Source: Calditrichota bacterium (GTDB lineage Bacteria; Calditrichota; Calditrichia; Calditrichales; J004). From it: a DNA stretch of 64,000 nucleotides. The notes under the pieces are model-generated. The model was not told the origin of the DNA and did not search any database. It saw nothing but the letters and a program-made list of their open reading frames with translations. Positions within the stretch are counted from its first letter, which is position 1; each line of letters opens with the position of its first letter. Below, one piece after another: positions 57,105 through 64,000 of this stretch. The stretch spans positions 434,001 to 498,000 of the forward strand of contig JABFGF010000003.1 of assembly GCA_013112635.1 (NCBI GenBank). Reading direction: 5' to 3'. A program made the position numbers and the translations under genes.

Positions 57105-60100
57105 ATGTTTAGAAGTGTAAAAAAGGAAGAGATCACCATACCTGCTCAAATGAGTTATCTGTTGCAGGTCAGGAACTTTATAGAGCATATTGGAAAGCGC
57201 TATAAGTATTCAGAAAAGATGGTCAATTCTTTTAAGCTGGTTATTGATGAAGCTTGTACAAATATTATCCGGCACGGTTACAGGGATATAAAAAACGGTG
57301 AAATTCAACTTAAAGCGATTATGCGCCGGTTGAGTTTAACCATTGTAGTTGTCGACCAGGGAACCAGCTATGATCCTCGCCAGGCCAATACACCGGATTT
57401 AGCTAAGTATGTGGATATCGGTAAAAAAGGCGGCTTAGGTATTTTAATGATGCGTAAGCTGATGGATGACATTCAATATGTGGTTACCGAAAAGGGCAAC
57501 GAGTTTCGATTAACAAAAATGCGCGAAGCCACAGATGAACCCAAGCTTATGCAAATGTGGCATGCATTAAATATGCGCACGCGTTATTCACTTATTTCTT
57601 CATTTATTTTTACTTTAATTGTTACAATTATTTTTGGCTTGCTGTTTGTCAATCTCAAAAACAATGTAGATGAAGAGGTTTTTACAGCTGTTTCTACCAG
57701 TACCAGGTCTTTGGCAGAAAATTCTGTTTTTGATATGGATACATATTTACCCCTATTTGATAATATCAAATCGGTAATGACCAGTACAGAAATAGAAATT
57801 CATAAAGCCTTTATTCTTGATTCTCAAAATAATATAAAAGCAAGTATTTCCGGCAACGAAGAAACAGAATACCGGGGAAATTTTCAATTACCTGAGAATG
57901 CAGTAATGGCTGATAGCTCAGAGTTTGCTATTATTTATAAATACTCGGTAAACGATTCACTTGATATTTATGATGCTGTGTCAGAAATATCTGAAAAAAG
58001 TGATGTTCAAAATCCAACACTTTTAGGTGAAGCCCATATTTGGGTTTCCAAAAGCTCCATTGATGAAATTGTAACTGACCGCCGCATCACACTGATCATT
58101 GTTCTGGTAATAATTCTGATTATCGGCTATACTGGCTCTTTCTATCTCGTTTCTCAAATCCTCAAATCATTCCATAGTCTTGCAGATTGGGTAAGACAAG
58201 TTGTTCGAGGAAAAGTAGACCAGGATGAAATTGATATCGATACATCGGATGAAATTGGGGAAATTGCCCAGGCTTTCAATGAGATGACTCAAAAATTTCA
58301 GAAAGCCCAGGTTAACCTGATAGAGCAGCAAAAAATGCAGAAAGAATTGCAGGTTGCTCAGGAAATCCAGCAAATGCTTTTACCTAGCGATTTCCCGGAA
58401 GTAGAAGGTTTTGATATTGGATCATATTATGAAGCCGCTAAAGAAGTGGGTGGTGACCTTTTTGATTTTGTTGAAGTTGATGAAGAGACTGTTGGAATTG
58501 TTGTTGCGGATGTATCGGGTAAAGGAGTTCCGGGTTCATTGATTATGACAATGATTAGAACAGCAATCCGCCTTGAATCGCGCGGGAATAAAAATCCTGC
58601 TGATGTTTTGGCCCGGGTAAACCGTTTTGTTTCTAATGACATGCGCAAAGGTATGTTTGTAACGATGTTTTATATTATTCTGGATTCACGAAACCGGGTT
58701 ATCCATTATGCAAGTGCAGGCCATAACCCGATGATGTTGTTTAGATCTTCTTCCAAACAAACATATTATTTAAACCCGTCCGGTTTCCCGGTTGGTATTC
58801 AGCTACCCGATATAAACCTGTTTGATAAGCGTATTGAAACAGATTCGATTCGTTTGCGCGAGGATGATATTCTCGTTTTATACACAGATGGTATTACTGA
58901 AGCGATGAACCATCAACGCGAACTATACCGCGAAGAACGTTTTCTGCAATCGATTCGTGACAATGGCCATCTTGATGTTGCTGAGTTTGTAAAAAGTATA
59001 AAAGATGATTTAAAAAATTATACAGGCGGCGCTCCTCAAAACGATGACATTACTTTTGTAGCGGTCAAAGAAAAACTTATGGCCGGTGAAATTATCTACA
59101 AAACTCACAAGCATGTTGTGGATTTGATTGCAGATGGTATGCGTGTAAAAGATGCCTGTGAAAAACTAAAAATATCCCAATATCAATATTATAAATACAA
59201 GGGGATTGTTGATGAAGGTGGTTTGGATGCTTTAAAAGAATTTCTTGACGGTTCAGATCATATTGAGAAAAAACATATTTCTATCGAGGTAAAATCAAAG
59301 ATATTTGATATTATCCGCTCAAATCCAAGACACGGTGCTAAAAAAATCTCCAGCCTGTTAAATACAGAAAAATATGGTTTTGTTGAACTGGAAGAAAGAC
59401 GAATTTATAATGATTTAATAAAGCAGCGTTTGAATACTCAAAAGCTCCGTCAGCGATTTGTAGAGAAGGGTCAAAACAAACGGCTTAAGCAACCGGGAAC
59501 ACCATTACTTACACTTGATGGAAAAGTTATCCTGGATTTTGACTCATCTGAAAATGAAATTGCAAAACGAACGGGTACTGCTCCGCAACAAAGCCAAGCA
59601 ACAAGGGAAGTAAGGCAAGAAGAAAAAAAACCATTTGTTCGTGAAATTAGCAATAAAAAAGATGACAGTGCATTAATTATGCACCAGACCGGTAAGATTT
59701 ATGATCCGGCAAAAGAATCAGCCAAAAAAGAGCCGGAAACGAAAGAAGAAACACCTGCTCAGGTAGAGAAAATAAAAAAAGAGCCAAAGCAAAAACCTGA
59801 AATTGTACAAAAAAAAGAAGTGGAACAAATCTCAGTTCCGACTAAAGAAGAGTTAACAAAAAAGGCGACTGAAAAAATAGATCATAAACTGGTAGATAAA
59901 CTCTATTTTGAATGCAAAGATGATTTTGATGCAGTTGAAAGACAGATTAATATAATGAAAGCAGAATCTGTTACTATAGAAAAAGTAAAGAAAATGAATT
60001 TAATTCTGAAAATTGTCTTAAAAAATCCGATACTTAAAAAATTGCGGGAGGTCAAGCAGCTTTTTAGTCAGGGCCAGAGCATTTTAGAATTGTTAGAAGA

Positions 60101-60371
60101 TAACTTTTCTGCAATCGAAAATAAGAGTATTTTAGAGAAGTCTGAAACTGTGTTGAATTATTTGAAAAAAGAAAATATATTAAATACTTCAACCAGCATA
60201 ATAGAAAATATTAATGTGTTAGGATTAATTCATAAAAAATTAGAAATTAATTCGCCACAAAAAGAAAAAAAAATAAATTCGTTAGACAGCATCAGGAATA
60301 AGATTGTGAAAAAACAATTGGTATCTGATGCTTCAATTTTAAAAAGTTTGGACGAAAATCCAAAGAGCTAA
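57105..60371 (+). CDS. Membrane RsbW/RsbU-like fusion: kinase domain, HAMP, SpoIIE phosphatase, HTH tail
   Basis: The 1,088-residue protein joins opposing activities. Residues 8-145 form an RsbW-like HATPase (VIDEACTNIIRHGYR, GKKGGLGILMMRKL). Helices at about 163-185 and 327-352 flank a sensory domain; HAMP is at 350-410. A PP2C/SpoIIE domain (430-650) has GGDLFDF, VADVSGKGVPG, ASAGHNPMML, LYTDGITEAMN and NDDITFVAVK. Residues 658-790 form two helix-turn-helix units of transposase type (VVDLIADGMRVKDACEKLKI; KIFDIIRSNPRHGAKKISSL). The remaining 300 residues are charged and helical. It likely phosphorylates and/or dephosphorylates the STAS protein encoded next. Confidence 0.88.
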   Translation: MFRSVKKEEITIPAQMSYLLQVRNFIEHIGKRYKYSEKMVNSFKLVIDEACTNIIRHGYRDIKNGEIQLKAIMRRLSLTIVVVDQGTSYDPRQANTPDLAKYVDIGKKGGLGILMMRKLMDDIQYVVTEKGNEFRLTKMREATDEPKLMQMWHALNMRTRYSLISSFIFTLIVTIIFGLLFVNLKNNVDEEVFTAVSTSTRSLAENSVFDMDTYLPLFDNIKSVMTSTEIEIHKAFILDSQNNIKASISGNEETEYRGNFQLPENAVMADSSEFAIIYKYSVNDSLDIYDAVSEISEKSDVQNPTLLGEAHIWVSKSSIDEIVTDRRITLIIVLVIILIIGYTGSFYLVSQILKSFHSLADWVRQVVRGKVDQDEIDIDTSDEIGEIAQAFNEMTQKFQKAQVNLIEQQKMQKELQVAQEIQQMLLPSDFPEVEGFDIGSYYEAAKEVGGDLFDFVEVDEETVGIVVADVSGKGVPGSLIMTMIRTAIRLESRGNKNPADVLARVNRFVSNDMRKGMFVTMFYIILDSRNRVIHYASAGHNPMMLFRSSSKQTYYLNPSGFPVGIQLPDINLFDKRIETDSIRLREDDILVLYTDGITEAMNHQRELYREERFLQSIRDNGHLDVAEFVKSIKDDLKNYTGGAPQNDDITFVAVKEKLMAGEIIYKTHKHVVDLIADGMRVKDACEKLKISQYQYYKYKGIVDEGGLDALKEFLDGSDHIEKKHISIEVKSKIFDIIRSNPRHGAKKISSLLNTEKYGFVELEERRIYNDLIKQRLNTQKLRQRFVEKGQNKRLKQPGTPLLTLDGKVILDFDSSENEIAKRTGTAPQQSQATREVRQEEKKPFVREISNKKDDSALIMHQTGKIYDPAKESAKKEPETKEETPAQVEKIKKEPKQKPEIVQKKEVEQISVPTKEELTKKATEKIDHKLVDKLYFECKDDFDAVERQINIMKAESVTIEKVKKMNLILKIVLKNPILKKLREVKQLFSQGQSILELLEDNFSAIENKSILEKSETVLNYLKKENILNTSTSIIENINVLGLIHKKLEINSPQKEKKINSLDSIRNKIVKKQLVSDASILKSLDENPKS

Positions 60372-60401
60372 TAAGAATTTTATCCTTTAAGGAGGATTTT
60401 G

Positions 60402-61094
60402 ATGGAAGGAATTCAGGTTTCTACTGAAGTTGCCGGTAGCCGGAATCACATTTCGATAATAAAAGTTGGTGGCTATATTGATACAACTACATCTTCGGAG
60501 CTCGAAAGAGCCCTTGATTCACTTTTGAAGCAAGGCCGTTTTTTTATAGTTGTTGATTTAGGAAATGTTGATTATATCAGTAGTGCAGGATGGGGTATTT
60601 TTATCAGTGAAATTAAATCTATTCGTGAAAACGGTGGAGATTTAAAACTGGTAAGAATGGTTCCTGATGTGTATGAAATATTTGAGCTGCTGGAGTTTCA
60701 TCACATCCTTGATGTTTATGATAAAGTAGATGAAGCGGTCGGTAAGTTTGAAACTTCCGAAGCGGCAGGCCAATCTGTTGCCAAAGAAATAACATTGCCA
60801 AAATCTGAGCCAGTCAAAGAGGAGGCTTCAGAAATTGATATTGTTTCTCAGGAAGATAAAGGTGTTGTTCAAGATCAGACACAAAATATTGAAATTGCGG
60901 ATATGGCAATTTCGGATAAAATTCGACATATGGTTAAAGAAAATCCGGAATTTGGTAGCTATAAAATTAAACGTGAATTGAATTCCGCCCGTTATGGTTA
61001 CACAAAAATGGGCTGGTTTGGTGTTCGTTCTGAATTAGCACGCTTAAAATTAAACAATCGCAGCAAAAGATATGAGTATGCCACATCGGCTTAA
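60402..61094 (+). CDS. STAS-domain anti-sigma factor antagonist with an HTH-like tail
   Basis: From ATG 60402, placed 5 bases after a strong Shine-Dalgarno (AAGGAGGA), the product is 230 residues. The STAS domain (about 5-110) has the phospho-serine loop in DYISSAGWGIF near residue 60, the site kinases of the RsbW type modify. An acidic linker follows, and residues 172-230 (KIRHMVKENPEFGSYKIKRE, LNSARYGYTKMGW) resemble the transposase-type helix-turn-helix of the preceding gene. It is 30 bp downstream of that gene and is its probable substrate. No sigma factor or other target is visible in the window. Confidence 0.9.
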   Translation: MEGIQVSTEVAGSRNHISIIKVGGYIDTTTSSELERALDSLLKQGRFFIVVDLGNVDYISSAGWGIFISEIKSIRENGGDLKLVRMVPDVYEIFELLEFHHILDVYDKVDEAVGKFETSEAAGQSVAKEITLPKSEPVKEEASEIDIVSQEDKGVVQDQTQNIEIADMAISDKIRHMVKENPEFGSYKIKRELNSARYGYTKMGWFGVRSELARLKLNNRSKRYEYATSA

Positions 61095-61129
61095 AATTCA
61101 TTTGAACTGATTTTCGTTTTTATTGTATT

Positions 61130-61163
61130 ATCCCGTAATGTTTTCATTTCGGGATTTTTTTTT
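61130..61163 (+). terminator. Intrinsic terminator after the STAS gene
   Basis: TCCCGTAATG and CATTTCGGGA pair with one T-T mismatch (stem about 9 bp, loop TTTT), followed by nine T residues ending at 61163. The DUF4159 gene starts 11 bases later. Confidence 0.75.
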
Positions 61164-61173
61164 GATATTAACT

Positions 61174-61818
61174 ATGAAACAATTACTAACTCTATCCATT
61201 ATTTTTATAAATATCATTTGTGCTCAGGAAATTGCCCCGGTTAGGATTCACTACTCGGGTGGCGGCGACTGGTATGGAAATAAAACCAGCTGGAAAAATA
61301 TTCTTTATAAAGCGGATCGCGAATTGAATCTTTCGGTGAAAGAAAATGAAGTAGCTTATAAAATATTGGAGCCGGAGTTTTCTTCAAGCCCTATTGCATA
61401 TATCTCAGGACATGGAAACATTTCTTTCAGTTTGGATGAAGCTGCCGCGTTACGAAGTTATTTAATTTCCGGTGGGTTTCTTTTTGCAGATGATGACTAT
61501 GGAATGGATAAATCGTTTAGAAAACAAATGAAGAAGGTTTTTCCTGAACTTAACTTTGTCGAATTACCTTTTTCGCATCCTATTTATCATTCCGTTTACA
61601 ATTTTAATAATGGCTTACCAAAAATCCATGAACATGATGGCGGCCCTGCAAAAGGGTTTGGGTTAATATATGAAGGCAGACTTGTTTGCTTTTATAGTTT
61701 TAATACGGATATTTCCGATGGCTGTGAAGATGAACCGATACATAATGATCCACCGAAGGTTAGGGAACAAGCCTTAAAAATGGCGCTGAACATTTTAGTT
61801 TATGCCCTGTTGAATTAA
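61174..61818 (+). CDS. DUF4159 family secreted protein
   Basis: From ATG 61174 the product is 214 residues with a signal peptide (LLTLSIIFINIICAQE). The mature part (VRIHYSGGGDWYGNKTSW, PIAYISGHGNISFSLDEAAA, GGFLFADDDYGMDKSFR) matches DUF4159, related to the glutamine-amidotransferase-like fold and found near MoxR/BatA-type gene clusters. The biochemical role is unknown. An upstream start at 61123 would place the ATG inside the terminator hairpin, so it is rejected. The next gene starts 3 bp after its stop. Confidence 0.85.
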   Translation: MKQLLTLSIIFINIICAQEIAPVRIHYSGGGDWYGNKTSWKNILYKADRELNLSVKENEVAYKILEPEFSSSPIAYISGHGNISFSLDEAAALRSYLISGGFLFADDDYGMDKSFRKQMKKVFPELNFVELPFSHPIYHSVYNFNNGLPKIHEHDGGPAKGFGLIYEGRLVCFYSFNTDISDGCEDEPIHNDPPKVREQALKMALNILVYALLN

Positions 61819-61821
61819 ACT

Positions 61822-64000
61822 ATGCAAATTGAAAATCAAATTATTAAACAACTCTTTCAATATGGTAAAAAAGAAAAAGCATATCATTTAGCTGGAAAAA
61901 TTTCCCGTTTCTTTTTGCTGTTTTTTATTTTGTGGTTAAGTGTTTCCCTGGCTGATTCTGCTTTATATTTTTCAAAAATAACACGTTGGGGATTGTTTTT
62001 ATTGAATATCCCAATTGTTTTGTTTTTAATTTTTAAATTAATTATAAACCCGTTTAGAGAATGGAATAGTTTAAAACAAAACTCAGATTTAAGTTCAATT
62101 GCAATTGATATCGGTAAGAAAAATCCGGCAATTGCTGACCGCCTTGTAAATATTTATCAACTTTCCCAAAAAAAATCGTCACAAATAATTGATGCGGCTA
62201 TTGACCAATGGAGTTCTGAAATTGAAGCCGATCCATTTATAAATAAACTAAGTATTAAAGATAACTTACCTTCAATAAAACTAATTATTCCTGTTTTTAT
62301 TAGTGCACTTATTCTAATGTCTTTTCAGTGGGCAAATCTTGCTAACTCTACTTTGCGGCTTTTAAACCCGACTAATAACTACTTGAAAATCCCACCTTAT
62401 AGTTTTAATGTTTTTCCCGGCAACAAAGATGTTTTGTATAAGCAGCCATTGGAAATCAAAGTTGGTTATCAAGGTCCACAGGCAAAAAATGTAGAACTCT
62501 TTATTTTTTATGATGGAAATGAAAATCAGCAACGTAAGATGATTTTAGAAAAAAGAAAAGACCATTATGTAGCCAGATTAAAAGAAATTACATCGCCATT
62601 TTCATACACCTTTTCTGCAATACCCTTAAGGGGAAATGACCTTGAAGGAAGTATTAACTCAGAAACTTATCAAATTGGAGTGTTGGTTCCGCCGCTTGTA
62701 AAGGAACTATCTGTAAAAACTACGCCGCCAGCTTATAGTAAAACGGAGCCATTTCTAAACGATACAAATGACGGTAACATTTCGTGTCTGGCAGGTTCAG
62801 GGTTGCAATTTAAAATTACATCGAACAAGGTGTTAAAAAATGCATTCATCACCTTTAATGACACTGATACTTTGCATTTACAAACAAAAGGGAAATTGGC
62901 AACTACAGAGTTCTCAGTGAAAAAGAATGGAAAATATAAAATAAGTTTAGTGGATGTTGAAGGTTTAGTAAACAGCAATCCAATTACATATACAATTTCT
63001 TTGCTGCCGGATAATGCGCCTTATGTGGATATTGTTGAACCTGGAGAAGATATTGAAGCCCAACTTGAAGATATTATGGGTTTTAAAGTTGATGCTTCTG
63101 ATGATTATGGTCTGAGCAATGTTTATCTGAACTACAGATATATCAAAAAGGGAAATTCTACAGATAGTTTATGGCACCGTTTTAAGTTAAAAGATTTTAG
63201 GGCCAATAAAACACAACTTGAAATACATGACTATTTTGATTTTAACACAATGTATGTGGGCTATGATGATGAGTTGGAGTATTTCGCTGTTGCCTTGGAT
63301 AACAATAGTGTAAATGGCTATTCCAAATCTGTAAGCCCGGTTTATCGTGTTCGCTTTCCATCAATTAATGAGCTTTTTGAAGAGTTTGCAGGACGGGAGG
63401 AAGAAAAGGTTGATGAACTCGAGACAATGGCTGAAGAATCTGAAGAACTTAGGCAAAAGCTGGATGAAATAAACCGTGAACTAAAAAGGTCTGAAGAATT
63501 AGATTGGGATTTGAAAAAGCAAATTGAAAACAGCCTGGATGAGCAAAAATCGGCACAGGAAAAAATTGAAAAGATTCAACAGGAACTGCAGGAAATGATT
63601 GAGAAGCTGGACAAAAACAGCTTAATGAATCCGGAGATAATGGAAAAATACAGTCAGCTTCAAAACTTGTTTCAGGAAATCGCAACCCCAGAACTTTTGG
63701 AAGCGATGAAAAAGCTGGAACAGGCTATGGAAAAATCTAATCAAAAAGATGTTCAAAAAGCACTTGAAAATTTTAAGCAAAACCAGGAAGCGTTTCAGGC
63801 AAATTTGGAACGCACACTTGAGTTGTTTAAACAGGTTCAGTTAGAACAGCAAATGGATCAATTAGTCCAACAAGCTGAGCGGCTGGCCGATAATCAACAA
63901 AAGATGAGCGAGGCGATGAAAGAACCGGATAGTTTATCTGATGAAAACCGGGAACAGCTTAAAACAGATCAAAATCAACAAAACGAATTACTGAGCTCGC
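61822..64000 (+). CDS. DUF4175-like membrane protein, 3' end missing
   Basis: The frame from ATG 61822 stays open for 726 codons to the end of the window. It has hydrophobic helices near residues 30-48, 57-73 and 152-168 (RFFLLFFILWLSVSLA, WGLFLLNIPIVLFLIF, LIIPVFISALILMSF), a beta-rich periplasmic part with Ig-like segments (PPAYSKTEPF, VDIVEPGEDIEAQLEDIMGF), and from about 515 a long coiled coil rich in Glu, Lys and Gln. This layout fits the DUF4175 family. It follows DUF4159 with a 3-bp gap, a known pairing in FCB genomes. The function is unknown. Confidence 0.8.
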   Translation, partial: MQIENQIIKQLFQYGKKEKAYHLAGKISRFFLLFFILWLSVSLADSALYFSKITRWGLFLLNIPIVLFLIFKLIINPFREWNSLKQNSDLSSIAIDIGKKNPAIADRLVNIYQLSQKKSSQIIDAAIDQWSSEIEADPFINKLSIKDNLPSIKLIIPVFISALILMSFQWANLANSTLRLLNPTNNYLKIPPYSFNVFPGNKDVLYKQPLEIKVGYQGPQAKNVELFIFYDGNENQQRKMILEKRKDHYVARLKEITSPFSYTFSAIPLRGNDLEGSINSETYQIGVLVPPLVKELSVKTTPPAYSKTEPFLNDTNDGNISCLAGSGLQFKITSNKVLKNAFITFNDTDTLHLQTKGKLATTEFSVKKNGKYKISLVDVEGLVNSNPITYTISLLPDNAPYVDIVEPGEDIEAQLEDIMGFKVDASDDYGLSNVYLNYRYIKKGNSTDSLWHRFKLKDFRANKTQLEIHDYFDFNTMYVGYDDELEYFAVALDNNSVNGYSKSVSPVYRVRFPSINELFEEFAGREEEKVDELETMAEESEELRQKLDEINRELKRSEELDWDLKKQIENSLDEQKSAQEKIEKIQQELQEMIEKLDKNSLMNPEIMEKYSQLQNLFQEIATPELLEAMKKLEQAMEKSNQKDVQKALENFKQNQEAFQANLERTLELFKQVQLEQQMDQLVQQAERLADNQQKMSEAMKEPDSLSDENREQLKTDQNQQNELLSS

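Overview
The window is 64 kb of AT-rich bacterial chromosome. It most likely comes from a member of the Fibrobacteres-Chlorobi-Bacteroidetes (FCB) group, perhaps a Calditrichota- or Ignavibacteria-like lineage. The support is family-level: a PorV/PorQ-type outer-membrane protein beside a giant secreted protein with a YPNPF-type C-terminal sorting domain, a type III glutamine synthetase, FabV, and a DUF4159-DUF4175-like pair. The species cannot be named from the sequence. No rRNA, tRNA or CRISPR array was recognised.

Layout. 1-10.8 kb: a partial TPR protein, a hotdog thioesterase, a thioredoxin-like protein, an Lrp regulator with glnN, an ABC-F ATPase, a HigBA-type toxin-antitoxin pair, a creatininase-like protein, and a minus-strand run of oxidoreductase, radical SAM, NTF2-like and PLD-like genes. 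10.8-14.9 kb: the accessory island and the most interesting part. Three short units on the minus strand carry four genes (a lipoprotein, a HEAT-like protein, a DUF6463-like membrane protein and a DUF2867-like protein). Each unit ends in an imperfect palindrome with integron attC-like ends. A tyrosine recombinase is transcribed divergently from them. This is the layout of an integron, but the recombinase lacks the insertion typical of IntI. 14.9-22.9 kb: a secreted protein, a serine hydrolase, a decayed DNA-alkylation-repeat gene, fabV, a VOC protein, pgi and clpC.

23.3-36.4 kb, plus strand: TPR protein and mfd; three consecutive parvulin-type chaperone genes ending in surA; then a c-di-GMP block with a GAF-GGDEF cyclase, a TPR protein and a GAF-HD-GYP-like phosphodiesterase. 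36.5-57.1 kb: a small exported protein, an 18.2-kb gene for a 6,056-residue surface or secreted protein built of Ig-like and CARDB-like repeats, and a PorV-like barrel fused to TPRs. They probably form one export unit, and the periplasmic chaperones upstream would suit such a client.

57.1-61.1 kb: a partner-switching pair. An RsbW-like kinase domain and an RsbU/SpoIIE-like phosphatase sit on one membrane polypeptide, followed by a STAS antagonist. Both proteins end in related transposase-type helix-turn-helix segments, an unusual shared tail. 61.2 kb to the end: a DUF4159 protein and a partial DUF4175-like membrane protein that runs off the window.
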